Below are positions 23,952 to 36,928 of a DNA stretch of 64,000 nucleotides, piece by piece. Source of the stretch: Trachythela sp. YZ-2020 (Eukaryota > Cnidaria > Anthozoa > Malacalcyonacea > Clavulariidae). The stretch spans positions 8,097,501 through 8,161,500 of the forward strand of contig JADLSH010000393.1 in NCBI GenBank assembly GCA_016169945.1, in the 5' to 3' direction. Both the position numbers and the translations under genes were made by a program. The notes under the pieces are model-generated. The model was not told the origin of the DNA. It worked only from the letters and a program-made list of their open reading frames with translations, and did not search any database. Positions within the stretch are counted from its first letter, which is position 1, and each line of letters opens with the position of its first letter.

Positions 23952-26900
23952 ATGGCTGCCCGTAATGGCAGGAAATGCACAACGTGTAATTCACCTCTCG
24001 AATTGGAATATTTGTTTTGCCCTATTTGCGGAAATTCAGCAGCAAAACCTACAAGTCTTACTACTAGTTGTGGTAGCGCTTCCTTAGGAGAGCCAAGTCA
24101 ATCGAAAAGCAAAGAATTTTCGCTACAAAGTTTTCAATCGTTCAAGAGGAAAAAGGAACGTGAAAGGAGCTCTTTTTTTGTCCGAAAAAATGGGCGCAAG
24201 AACTCTTCGAAAGAAGACCAAGAAGTTGTTATCTACATTGGATTGATGAAAGAAATGTGTCAAATCAGACGGGGGGAATGGCTACCGTTGAAAATCAGGC
24301 CCAATGCTACTGCCGATGACATCCTGAAAGCAGCAATTGAGAAACACACTACATTTAATAAGTTATTTAATCCCAATTTAAAGTACAAATTGGTGTTCAA
24401 AGATGGCAGCGCTGTGTCTACGATCCCTGGCAGTGAGCCAGAAGAAAGTTTCATATTATCCAGCTACAAAGAGTCGTCAGGTTTTTCGTATGGAAAAATT
24501 AAGTTATTCCTTATTCCTGAAATTACAAGTTTTCAACATCACATTGATAAAATGCATTGAAAAAGCGCCTGGTGTTGATGAGCTGAGTTCATCTGAATCA
24601 GAGGAACATGCACTATTTGAAAACCCGCTAGCTGATCAAACAGGTTCTGCAACTATTGCTATAGATGTTGACCCATCCACTGAGGGACCTTTTGCCCAGT
24701 CTATGTCAGTAAATTGTCCACAGAAAGAAGATGCATCAATAGCTGTCACCAATATAAATGTAGAGTGTCCCATTTGTCATAAAAAATTTCCTATTGCAAC
24801 TGTGGAACAGCATGCTGATGAATGTGCTACGATGTTTGAAATAATACCAGAAGATGAGGATTTATATGGTGATGCCTTCAAGATGAAATTTCAACCTCGG
24901 ATGAAATTGCACAATCAGCACATGCATATGCTAGTACATTAAAAGATATGATTATGAATCTTGTCCTGCAGCAGTTTGACCCCGAATAAGAACTTGTAAG
25001 GATAACAGTGCGTCGTTCAAAGATATGGGAAGATTTCAAGAGAGCCAGAGCAAGGTATTATTCTCCCCAAAAGAAGCTGAAGGTAACCTTTTCTGGTGAG
25101 CCGGCAGTAGATGATGGGGGACCGAGGAGGGAATTTTTTTCAGGTAATGTCATTATACCACAATACATTATTTGTTGTTCTTTTCTTTAGATACATTGCC
25201 ATAGTGTTGTAGCATGGCAACAAAGATTATCCTTTTATGTCTACGGTGTATCTTTTGTAAACAATTGAGCACTTAACAAATTCTTACATTTGATTTGTTT
25301 TTGTGGAAACACCAATGATGATTATAGACTATTTTATAAGTTCCCTCTCTAATAGCTTAATAAGCTCCCTCTCTAATAGCCCCCCTCTCTAATAAGCCCC
25401 CCTTTTAGATGAAGAAATTTATTAAGGCCCCCCTCTCTAATAAGCCCCCTCATTCACACAAAACACAAGTGTTTTGATAAGATTTTTTATTTTCTTTACA
25501 TATTGAACAAAATGATCATATCATTTTATGGAAAAATAAATAAGCTCCCTCTCAAATAAAGCACTACTCCCAAAGGAGCCTAAAAAATTAGAGAGGTTAC
25601 GTTATTTATAAATTCTGGTATTTTCACAAAAAGAAATCCATTGTATTTATTGACATGCAATTAGCTACAATGAATTTATTACATTCTTGCATTAATACAC
25701 ACATGTAAAATACAGTATGTTTATGTGGTGATATACAGTATGTTTATGTTGGTCATTTTTATTAGAAATGATGAGTCACATGGAACGAAGGTTCTTTATA
25801 TCAGGAAAGCCAGTATCTTCAACCATGATGCTGATGCAGAATGATTACAAATTTTGTGGGGAAGTAATGGCAATGTCTATATTTCAAGGTGGACAGGCAC
25901 CTTGTCTGTTTTCTCAAGTTGTTTTTGATTATTTGATTAGAGATCTGAAGATTGCATTTCATTGCAAACCTTCAGTCAAGCTTTTACAAGCGTGTTTGTG
26001 AGCAGGTATATGTAATGTAATTTGCTGCAATGAATTGCTTGATTTTTCATCTATCATTGTTACTACTATATGCAACTACTATATAGTTTGGTTAATCTAA
26101 ATCTACATGATTACATAACATATGTTCCTTTTTCAGCTTTCTGAAGATACACCTGACTTTGCAGCAATACTTTTAAATGAAGAAGTATTCCCCTTACTAG
26201 AAGAAATAGGCTATCAGGGAGTTCCTGGGAGAGAAACAAAATCATCCATAAAGAACCTGATTCAGTAAGTTAAGTTCACTAACTTTACAATTGTAGCTGC
26301 AAAAGTTTAAGATGCATACCTAATGTTATCAGGTATGGGTTCTTTAGCAGTAGGTTTAAAACACTTTGACTTTTTGAGTTAATTAAAGACCGTTCATCAG
26401 TAGAGAGAAATTATAATAAACTACTGATGAGGGGCCTCTATTTCATGCTGTTCAGATGCATCCAACCCTTAATTCTAACACCAGTTTTATATGCCTTGTT
26501 CCTTAATTCTAACACCAGTTTATGCCTACGTGACAATGTCCAGTTTTAGTTCCTTATATGGCAATGTCACCATATTTATATGCCTAAAAGACCAGCTTGG
26601 AGACATTCTGCCCCAATTGACCCAACTGGCTGAAGGCTTGGATGTATATGGCTTAATGAAAGAAATCAGAAAATTTCCTGAAATGTGGGAACGTTTGCTT
26701 GTAATTGGAAAAGGCCTAAAGGTTACTGCACCAGTTTGATTGATGAATTCCAACCAATCTACAGTGAAAGCCAGTTAAAAAAACAAAAGGAAGGAGACAC
26801 ATACACCTATCTCTGTGATTTTGTTTACACATTAGCCATGAAAGGTTAGTTCATTGTTTATGTTTGAATGTAAGGTATACTGTAAATCAAGGTTAAACTG

Positions 26901-27872
26901 CTATTCTATTTTCAATTTTCTTATCCCTAATAAAACATTGTTATAGGACAATGATACAATATGGTTGATTATGAGATATGTTCTACACCGTTAATGCAAT
27001 TTGACCTGGCTTTGCATTCATTTACTTAAAATCAGACTAGTGTACGAAAAAAATTTGTCTAATATTAATGCTGGTTGCTGTGAGCAAATAGACTTCAAAT
27101 GGTACATTCATCATGTTCACATGCTTAACCAGCATGATTCAGTCATGTCAGTCATATCATCAACCTTTGGCTGAATTCTCTGGTTATCTCACAATAATTT
27201 TCCAATATAGCAGGCTCGTTTTTCCAGCAGATTTCTGATAAAAGTGCTGCATTCTACACAATATGTAATCGTTGTTGAATTTGTATCTGTAATCTGCTGA
27301 CAAAATGAGCCTGAGCAAGAAGATAAATTACTGAGCTCAGTTCAGTATATTTTTTATAGAGGTCAATATATAGAGTTCAATACAATGTACAAGGACTTGT
27401 TTCTTACAATTATGTGTCTCCCTGTATTTAGAATTATGTAAGACAATCAATGAATGACCAACGTTCTCATTGTTTGAAATGTGTATCTCAAAATTCTGGC
27501 CAGGCCACCGATAAGATATCCTACAAAAAGTCAAACTCATAGACCATGAGGACCATAGACTGGGCTGCATTTCATACGACATGTGTTGATGATTACAGAT
27601 TTTTACATTTGATTTTTACAGAAATCGATAACAGTTGTGTTAGTGATCTTATGCAGTGGTTGACAGGATCTAGAAAGATTCCTGTTCTTGGTCTGCCAGC
27701 CAAAATAAAGTGCCAGTTTTTGCATGGATGTGAAAATGGTTGTCGATGTCGTCCAACATGTTCCACATGTGACTTGGCTATCACACTACCAGTGCATCTA
27801 AACACTGTGGAAGAAATGGTAGAAATAATGAAGTCAGCTTTGCAAGACTCAAAAGGGTTTAGCTTAATTTAA
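23952..27872 (+). pseudogene. zinc-ribbon/UBZ-HECT ubiquitin ligase of IS3EU-2, decayed
   Basis: Starts at ATG 23952 with a zinc ribbon (CTTCNSPLELEYLFCPICG, residues about 9-30), followed by a ubiquitin-like-looking block (VVIYIGLMKEMCQI...KYKLVFKDGS) and a UBZ4/Rad18-type finger (CPICHKKFPIATVEQHADEC, near 24765). HECT N-lobe text appears at 25008-25140 (GEPAVDDGGPRREFFSG). Further exons lie near 25768-25990, 26136-26265, 26595-26740 and 26745-26845, and the last at about 27621-27872 carries the active-site motif CSTCDLAITLPV. Frameshifts near 24545 and 24880 and a TAA at about 24985 break the large first exon, so this copy is inactive. Exon ends after the first are approximate. Poly-AT and CCCCCTCTCTAATAAGC-like repeats fill the intron at 25190-25760. 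Confidence 0.75.
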
Positions 27873-28579
27873 AGTCACAATAGAGACAAGTTGAAATTAT
27901 GAGTTTTATGACATCAGCTTTAAGACTGAACAGGATTGACTTGCTTTAAAGTTACACTAGATCACATATTTGTGTTATTTGTTTATTCATGTTCATTGTT
28001 CAATCAACAGGATGTTGAAAGCCACTGTAAATCCTCTATTTAGCCCCTTTCAAATCCACCCACCCCCTAATTAAAATAATTATTTAAGCATCCACCCCTC
28101 CCACAAAGAACCACATGTGTACTGCTAAGATTTATCACTTGGGCTAAAGTCATTTTGAAAACGTCTCTTCCCTTTATTAACCCCTCCCCCTGTTAAAGGT
28201 GTCTGAAATAAGCAAGCCCCTTATAGAGGATTTATGGCATTTCAAAATATCATCTGCTAGCCTACTGTTCTCTGGGAATGTTGTAATTAGTTGAGTTATA
28301 AAAAGTAATGAAATATATATACCTCAGTGCCTGACAGCCTTTTCCAACATCTTAAATATAGCTATGTAAGATTGAACTGTAGCAATGAAAAGATGGCCTT
28401 GATATTAGTAAAAGTTCAAAGTTTAATACTCAGCACAAGCAAATGTTGTGAAAATTGTAATTGAACTGTAATGTTTTTGAACTGGAATATCAAAGTTAAT
28501 TTTGTCCTGTTACAATGTCGATTAACTGTCTATACAAAGATAAACCTTCATTCCATGTCATAGGTTTCTGAAGCCTTAA

Positions 28580-29585
28580 GAGGCACTGTCTGTAAAAACC
28601 AACCACTCCATCTGTGATGAAGATTTATTTTCGCCTAATTTCTTGTTGATTGAAGAAATATGCCTAATAGAGTATATTAATTTATATGAGTCCTTCGAAA
28701 TCCGACTGTAAAATTTTTTTATTACGATTCGAATTGCGTCAGACAAATTGGCCTTTGGCGACCATCTTGAAAACAAGAATATGCACTATATTTCACGATA
28801 TCGTTCTTTGAAATCGCGTTTTTGTTGTCAATGACAACATACCACATGAAAAACATGCTTTTATGTACACATTACTATAATTTGTAGATAAATTTTAGCA
28901 CCTGAATTTGTTTGCCGCTTATTTAAAAAATACGTCTGTCGGCAGCCATTTTAGATGTCCTATTATTGCTCAGACTTAAGCCATTTTTACGAAAAAGTGA
29001 GGAAAGACCCACAGTTAATAATAACATCATGTTAATAAACAAGGTTTCGTTTAAACATTCAAAACATAACATTTTGCGGTTAGGCTCTCACTTTCGATAT
29101 AAACCCGGTGAAACATGTGCAGTTTTTACCTCTATAGCTTGTTTGTACGAATTCTTGATCGAGTGTGCTACTGACTATTTATTGTTGTAGCATCGAAACG
29201 ACTGACCTTCCGTGCCACAAATACGTCGCACTTATTCACTAAAATAAGTACAAATGCCCAACAAAAGCTTGTGCTAAACACTTGCCTTGTAACTTGATAT
29301 TTTCGATAGTAAATTCAAGACTCAATTGATATTATCCACCGTGCATCACTACCAATCACTACCAATTCGACAAACTCGCTCCTCGTCGTTCTTTGCTCGC
29401 GTTTTGCAGTCCGTTTAGGGTTCTCATTCTCCAAACGTGTTAGGTTTTACTGCATAAACACTTCTTTCTTCGTTCTCAAGAAAAGATAGCAGTTTTGGAA
29501 TAGTTTGACCTCTATGGTTTGACAAAGCTCTGTTTTGCTTTGTTATTGTTTTGATTTGAAGGAATTACCGCTGACCATATACTCG
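28580..29585. repeat. left inverted repeat of TTAA element
   Basis: Close to identical to the reverse complement of 34818-35798, ending at GCTGACCATATA. The mirrored 74-codon ORFs at 28966 and 35185 are by-products of this repeat and have no recognisable domain. Confidence 0.9.
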
Positions 29586-30532
29586 GGATTTAGAAAATGG
29601 AGTGGGCTGTACCAGTTCACTGGGCTATACCCACTGGCTATATATACCTCTTGCTAGGTGTAAGACTATCGCTAAAGTCATTGAAAGTTAACATTTAATA
29701 CTTGACGAAAATGAGAACCTTGCATGACAAAAGTAATGCGCGGATAAAGGCGTTTACTTTATGTTGCGCGCCTTGCAAGTCAAAATAACTCAGATTTCTT
29801 ATAAACCTAGAAATCGTTTAAATCGAAATGATTATGAATATCAGAAAGAAAATTGTAAAAAAAGATTGAAGTGCTTTCTTTCAGCATAAGCTTAATATGC
29901 GAGTATTACACCCTTCCTCCGTAAGTGCGGTAATTAGCCTTTATCACGCTAGGCAACCAGGCCTTCTTATCCGCCATTTTTGGGTGGCAAATAATTTATT
30001 TTTACGATTTTTATTTTATCAAGAATAAAATTAAGCAGAATTTCTTGTTTGTCAGTAAATTCGTGACTGTTGCTAACTTTGGTGTGAAATTTCAGCACTA
30101 AATTTTGAAATTTAGAAAAAAGGCATATTTTCGGCGTGTATTTACTTCGGGAAATTTTAAAATTTAGCGCTAAATTTTAGCACAAATGAAGTTGTCAACA
30201 ATCACAATTTTGTTAACAAACTCACAATTGTATCTGTTTGATTTTGATAAAACAAAAATCGCCTGAATCAATATTTTTGCCAACCAAAAATGGCCGATTA
30301 AAGGCTTGCGTGAGCGTGAGAAAGGCTAATTTTAGCGTGAGAAAGGCTAATTTTATGTAACCTCTGATAGTCTGAATGTCTGACAGCAGTGACAGGTTGT
30401 CACTTGTCAGTGTCTACTGACACGTTAACTTTCGCTTTTAGTAAGCGCTGATTAATTTGCTAAATCGATGCTCTGCAACTCTACTTCCTAGTCGCTGTGT
30501 ATTTAAATTTGTTATAATTTACGGAAATTAAA
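29586..30532. other. 5' non-coding region of the TTAA-element gene
   Basis: AT-rich, with two copies of GCGTGAGAAAGGCTAATTTTA (about 30308-30355) and AAATTTAGCGCTAAATTT-like inverted words near 30100-30180. These may be promoter or binding-site sequence; no gene seen. Confidence 0.5.
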
Positions 30533-33500
30533 ATGTCTATTTCGTGTTTTCTAAAAGAAAATATGCGTTGGTTTGCGGGCCATCTCGTGGAAGCGAGAAA
30601 CTACATCGTGTAGTCGAATGCAAGGATGACATTGGGACCCATTTAGCTACATATCATTTATCGCGAGAATCTTTCACAGAGTACGAGCTTATTCTGGCGC
30701 GAAGTGGGCTTTACGATATTAGTCAACAACAAATAGAGAAATTATGGATTTGTCCCATGCACAGACATAGGCTGGGTAAATATTGGAAGGAATCGAAGAC
30801 CACCTGTCAGCATCCAAAACACGTTGGCGAGAGAAGGCAAGTGAAAGGAAGAGATACGGTCAGACTTCAGATGGCAAAGGAGATCATGACGTTGTATAAG
30901 AAAAGTGTTCCAGTCGGATCACGTATGTTCTAATTTTGAATTCGCTTCATTATTTCATGTTTGTTTTGTTATACCTTGGTTCAAGTCAAACTGTAATATG
31001 ACTGACAAAGTGTTTACTTTCTCTGGGTCCTGGTTTTATAGGTATATGCTCATCATGCAGGAAAAAGCATAAGATACAAATAGAAGGAGAAGACAACTGG
31101 ATAAGGCAACCCCCCGCCGATTTAGAAAACAAAAGCATTATTGAAGCATCATCAAGGTACAGACTCGTTAATTCACATCAATCGTTTTAATCTTATATTA
31201 GAGCGCCATTAGGAAGAATACTCTTTGGAGTAATAATGTGTTTACTCTCTGTAAATAAAGTTTAATAATAATGTATTTCATATTATACCCATTACTATTG
31301 CAAATTAGTCTGTAACTTTTTCTCAATAAAGTTTGAGAACAATACAGTGAGGGCGTCTCATGTCTTGACAGGTTTCTAACGTTTCTAAGTAGCTTTCTGC
31401 TACCTAGCCTGTGCACAGACTGTATTACGCTCCGCTACCCGATTGTAGGACATATGACAAAGTTCAATTTCAGTTTGTTCTTTCCAGAATTAAACGCAGG
31501 GCCCCTTGAAGGCGCGTGACCCGTGGCATATGCCGCTTCTGCATATGGTTAATCCGGCCCTGATTTACATAATATTGATATTTATCACTTTTGTTTCACT
31601 GTTGTTATTCTTCCACTGTAGACAATGCAAAGTTCAAGCCAAGCAGATGATTGCCTCTTGTGTGGGCGTGGCTACGCCAATGAATTTGGTGCAGCGTCGT
31701 CAATGTCCTGGTGTGGATGAAGATTGGACTCCCAGTCGATGGACCGAAGATTCCATTTTCTCGCCTAACGAAGAACAGACAAATGATGTTCTTGAAGTCT
31801 ACAATGACGCATTTACTACATTATCTATGGAAACAGAGGTAGACGGAATATCTCCTTTGGAAAGTAGGCTTGGCACCAAATGGGAAAACACAAGCAAAAA
31901 AGATCAAAACGTTTGTATTGACCGAGCAACAGAAGCATGTCGCGTAGTTTGTGGAGTCATCGCGCCAAAAGATGGAGAGAAATTGTTCGAGGCTATGAAG
32001 AATACAAATTCCACGGGTATGAGCGAGGAATTGAGGCTGTTGATGATTGCACATAGGGATGCACCAACAAGAAATTTGAAAACCCAAATCCTTAGTATCT
32101 ATGCTTATCGTTTTTCAGCAAAAAAGCTAATTGAACTCCACCGACCATACGGAAATGTAACGAACTGGCAGATCAAAAGAGCTAGAATGCATGCGAATAT
32201 TGTGGGTCCAGGTGAACAAGTGAATAAAGGTACACAACATCGTGTGAGAATAGACAAAACCAAGCTCGACCACTTCATAGACTTCATCAATCGGCCTTAC
32301 TTCTACCAAGACGTTTCGTATGGCACTCGGAAGCTAAAACTTGACAATGGAGAAACGATTACCATGCCAAACATTATTCGAACTGTGACTCGATCAACAA
32401 TGATTGCTCAATATGTGGAACACTGCAAGGAGGAGGAGTTTTCACCCTTAAGCGAAAGAACAATGTACCGAATATTGAAAGTAAGAGAAGCTTCAGAGCG
32501 AAAATCTTTACAAGGTCTTGACAATATTGCAGCAGACGGTGCAGCAGCATTTGTCACTCTACAAAAAGTTGTTGACGACCTCGAACAGGCTGGTGGTGAA
32601 AAGTCAACATTAAACGACTTACGTAGAAGAATAAGAGAGGGTAAAAACTATTTAAAGACGGAGTATAAGGTACATTGTAAAGCAGAAGAAGACGAATGTG
32701 CTGATCATTGTCGTAAATTTGGTCTAAGCGATCCACTTGATAAGGATTTCCAATGTAGCTGCAGCCATCAACATAACATGGTTTGCCCCGAGTGCGAAGA
32801 TCTGAAGACATTGTTTACTGACATAAGAACATTGATTAACTATTTGTCAACGAGATTTTATAATCCAGACCAGAAAGACGACTTGATATATGACCTCGAA
32901 GAAGCAAAGAAACTAATATTAGAATGGAAAGGCCATACTTTGCGTTCCATAAACCAGGAAGCAGCCAAAGAGGAAATCGTGGAAACACTGGAAGAAAATT
33001 CCGCCCTTATAGTTATGGATTGGGCAATGAAATTTCTCCAGTCAAAATATCGGGAAAAGCAGTCGGATTGGTTTGCTAAGAGGGGTCTTAGCTGGCATAT
33101 CAGCAGCGTTATAAGTAAAGATCGTAATGGGAAAATCCAAGTTTTCTCTTATGCACACCTTTTTGACACATGTACTCAAGACTGGTACGCAGTAACATCT
33201 ATCGTACAAAACCTATTGGAAAGCATAAAAGACGACTTGCAAATCTCAAAAGTGTTTCTGAGATCTGATGAGGCAGGTTGCTACCACAATAACTATTTGA
33301 TTGCTGCTGTTCGAGATATTGGAAATATCGTCGGAGTTGAGGTAGCTGGATATCATTTCTCTGAGCCGCAAAATGGCAAAGACGTATGTGACAGGATTTT
33401 ATGTCCAATGAAACTCGCAATGAAGAGATATTGCAACGAAGGTCATGACATCTTGAATGCGAGGAATATGAGAATGGCCCTGGTTGAGAAGAGAGTGAAA

Positions 33501-34616
33501 GGAACTACCGCTTCTGTTAACATTATCGACGAGACCAACAAGTGTCTTGACATGAAAGAGATTCCAAACATCAGCGCATACCATAATTTCAAATACGAAA
33601 AGGATGGAGTTAAAGTATGGAAAGCATATGGAATCGGTCCAGGAAAATTAGTTAAATACCAAGAGATATACGTAACACATCAGTCCTCCACGGGAATGCG
33701 CACTTCTGATGGAGAACACTTTCAGTTCCAGATCAATGATATGCGGGAAGTAAAGAAAAACACGCAACTGAACGACAAGGAAGATACAGATACGGGGCAA
33801 TTATTATTCCATTGCCTCGAACCAAGATGTACGCTATCGTTCAAATCATTTAATGAGTACGACCTTCACATGGTTGTGGCAGACCACACGAACACGTACC
33901 AAGGGACAGAAAGTGTCTACAACAAGATTAAACACGATTGGGGGAAAATGTTCTCAACGCTTTCTTTGACTTCACGGAATCCTGAGCACAGCGAGAAAGA
34001 TATCAATATAACACCATCTTTACTGGAAGGAAACGCCCGAGGTGTCCATCGCAGTGTGCTAAATAAAGGATGGGCCCTAAAGCAGTTGAAGAGCTCCAAA
34101 CCCTTTCCACCTAAGATAAAGAATTATCTTGAAGCAAGGTACTTGGCTGGTGAAAAAACCGGTCACAAGGCCGATCCTGCCCAAGTAGTTGCAGATATGC
34201 GCACAGCAAGAAACGAGAACGGCGACCGACTATTTACAAGAAATGTGTGGTTGAATGCAACACAGATCAAGGGATTCTTCTCGCGAATGACTGCAAAACA
34301 ACGAAAACTTGGTAGGTTGGAGAATGTTGATTTAGCCCTGGAGGATGTTGAATGTCTAGAAAACGAAAATGAACAAAACACCCAAGTTGAAGAAATCCTT
34401 GGACAACTTGCTGTCAAACACCCGATCGTTTTCGAGGTGTATGATCTTTGCGACTACTACCAAAAGGGAAAAATGTCCTCCTTTGGAGTAAAGATGTTAA
34501 AAGAAATGTGCAACCATTTCGATCTCTCCTTCAAGTCAAACGACAGAAAACAAAATTTGATCACCAACATTGAGCTTATGATCCGTGAATGCGCATGTAG
34601 CAAAGACGAAAGATAA
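30533..34616 (+). CDS. putative transposase of the TTAA element, three exons
   Basis: Exons up to 30922, 31042-31156 and 31622-34616, with GT-AG borders in matching phases (1 and 2), giving about 1160 residues. Exon 1 is open from 30544 but has no in-frame ATG. The only nearby ATG (30533) would connect if the TTTT run at 30547 were one T longer, so the start is either frameshifted or upstream. Exons 1-2 contain Cys/His pairs (WICPMHRHRLG, ICSSCRKKHK), and there is a Cys-rich stretch CSCSHQHNMVCPEC mid-protein. Candidate catalytic acids are in IVMDWAMKFL, LRSDEAGCYHNN and SEPQNGKDVCDR, an arrangement like a DDE/DDD core. A C2H2 finger (CLEPRCTLSFKSFNEYDLH) follows. I do not recognise a named superfamily. 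The exon 3 frame is long and unbroken, suggesting a young copy. Confidence 0.75.
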
Positions 34617-34817
34617 ATTAATCTAAAACGTGGTGGATATTGACACACGCTAACCGGTCACCACTCACCTGGAGGAAATTATAAATTGACAAGCATGTCA
34701 AATTGACTACTATATTCCAAATTTATTAGAAAAATTCAAAACAATATAATTCGGTAAAAACTTAAAACTACCCATTCACTCCGGTCATGAATGTTCAGTA
34801 CATACCATGGTACATAC

Positions 34818-35798
34818 GTATATGGTCAGCGGTAATTCCTTCAAATCAAAACAATAACAGAGCAAAACAGAGCTTTGTCAAACCATTCCAAAACTGCTAT
34901 CTTTTCTTGAGAACGAAGAAAGAAGTGTTTATGCAGTAAAACCTAACACGTTTGGAGAATGAGAACCCTAAACAGAATGCAAAACGAGAGCAAAGAACGA
35001 CGAGAAACGAGTTTGTCGAATTGGTAGTGATGCACGTGGATCATATCAATTGAGTCTTGAATTTACTATCGAAAATATCAAGTTACAAGGCAAGTGTTTA
35101 GCACAAGCTTTCGTTGGGCATTTGTACTCATTTTAGTGAATAAGTGCGACGTATTTGTGGCACGGAAGGTCAGTCGTTTCGATGCTACAACAATAAATAG
35201 TCAGTAGCACACTCGATCAAGAATTCGTACAAACAAGCTATAGAGGTAAAAACTGCACATGTTTCACCGGGTTTATATCGAAAGTGAGAGCCTAACCGCA
35301 AAATGTTATGTTTTGAATGTTTAAACGAAACCTTGTTTATTAACATGATATTATTATTAACTGTGGGTCTTTCCTCACTTTTTCGTAAAAATGGCTTAAG
35401 TCTGAGCAATAATAGGACATCTAAAATGGCTGCCGACAGACGTATTTTTTAAATAAGCGGCAAACAAATTCAGGTGCTAAAATTTATCTACAAATTATAG
35501 TAATGTGTACATAAAAGCATGTTTTTTCATGTGGTATGTTTTCATTGACAACAAAAACGCGATTTCAAAGAACGATATCGTGAAATATAGTGCATATATT
35601 CTTGCTTTTCAAGATGGTCGCCAAAGGCCAATTTGTCTGACGCAATTCGAATCGTAATAAAAAATTTTACAGTCGGATTTCGAAGGACTCATATAAATTA
35701 ATATACTCTATTAGGCATATTTCTTCAATCAACAAGAAATTAGGCTAAAATAAATCTTCATCACAGATGGAGTGGTTGGTTTTTACAGACAGTGCCTC
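34818..35798. repeat. right inverted repeat of TTAA element
   Basis: Reverse complement of the left repeat with scattered differences (for example in the CATATTCTTG region near 35597). The stretch 34617-34817 between the gene stop and this repeat holds nothing recognisable. Confidence 0.9.
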
Positions 35799-36928
35799 TT
35801 AAGCCTTCACACAAATATTCAAAGTAATCTTGGTACAAGTTTTCATCTTCTTCATATTGCAATAAATTGTCTGAAACAAACTGAACCTGACTGGGAGATA
35901 TATGACTAAGGAGACCGTCCTCACCTCCATATGATTCTGGTGTGTAGAAAAGCTCATCTGGTCTACCACTGACAGTATCGAAACGTGATTTCCTTATGTA
36001 GTGGGTATTCCAGTGTTCTTTAGTTATATCAAGGTCTTTCTGGATTACAGTGGAGAAACAAAACCATAAACATTCCATTTCCATCTCATTACCCAATGAA
36101 AGAACCTGGGTTTCAACCAAGTCTTTAAACAAGTTGATCCACCAACTTGAACGATTTCTCCTAAAGAAGGACCACCACCCTTCGATGCGTTGATTTGCAA
36201 CTGACTGACCAAAAATATGTGCCATTTCCTCATTTCTAAATTCGCACTACATTGCTGCAATGATGCCATTTTCTGTGCCACAGTCTGAGCGTACTTTAAC
36301 TGGGCATCCTTCATGTTCAGCAATACACTCGAGATAAAAAGTAGCTGGGATTTCTGGTAGATTGTTTGATCTGGCAACTTTCAGCCACATGATTTTCCTA
36401 CTCCAGCCATCTATAGCACCATGTATAGGAAAACCATATGGCTTGAGTTTGTCATATCCATCTACATGCCATGTGTGGTTTGGCCCAGGGTTGTGATATT
36501 GACGCCTTCTTAAGACTTTCTGCTTACGCATCTCGCATCCTTCAGGATCTAGTTCCTTTAGTTTCTGTTGCACCACAAGTCTGGGTACTTGAATACCTTC
36601 TTTTTGTAGTGTATGCCAAACAGTACGGTAACCAGCAATACAACCTGGGCCGTCCAGCAGTTCAACAATCCTTTGATGTACAATTTCTTCATCATATTGT
36701 ACACCACGCCTTTTCAAGTTGTATTCTTTTAATCGTAACTTCAATGTACTGTATGACATTGATAAATGATGCCTTTTTTCCAGTATATTAACAATACTTC
36801 GATATGTGAATCCACAAGAAAAGTAGTAACGTATAAGATCTTGCTCATCCAAGCTTTCAAGAGCAGCAAATTCGGTGAAAGGCTCGCCACAGTTAGGACA
36901 GAATCGATAAGAGATTTTTAAAACGAAT

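Larger units (their letters stand above)
28580..35798. mobile_element. 7.2-kb TTAA-flanked DNA transposon inserted in IS3EU-2
   Basis: Ends GAGGCACTG and CAGTGCCTC are flanked by TTAA (28576-28579 and 35799-35802). The same site without the insert is present at 42290-42293 in the duplicated part of IS3EU-2, proving the boundaries. Inverted repeats are about 1 kb (28580-29585 and 34818-35798). One gene on the plus strand encodes a large putative transposase. TTAA targets occur in piggyBac, Kolobok and Sola3 elements; the protein does not look like piggyBac to me, and I cannot decide among the others. A CTTAAG 6-bp duplication is an equally good reading of the junction. Confidence 0.92.

Noticed and set aside
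28966..35409. Identical 74-codon ORFs at 28966 and 35185
   Set aside because: Both lie in the 1-kb inverted repeats of the TTAA element; no domain.
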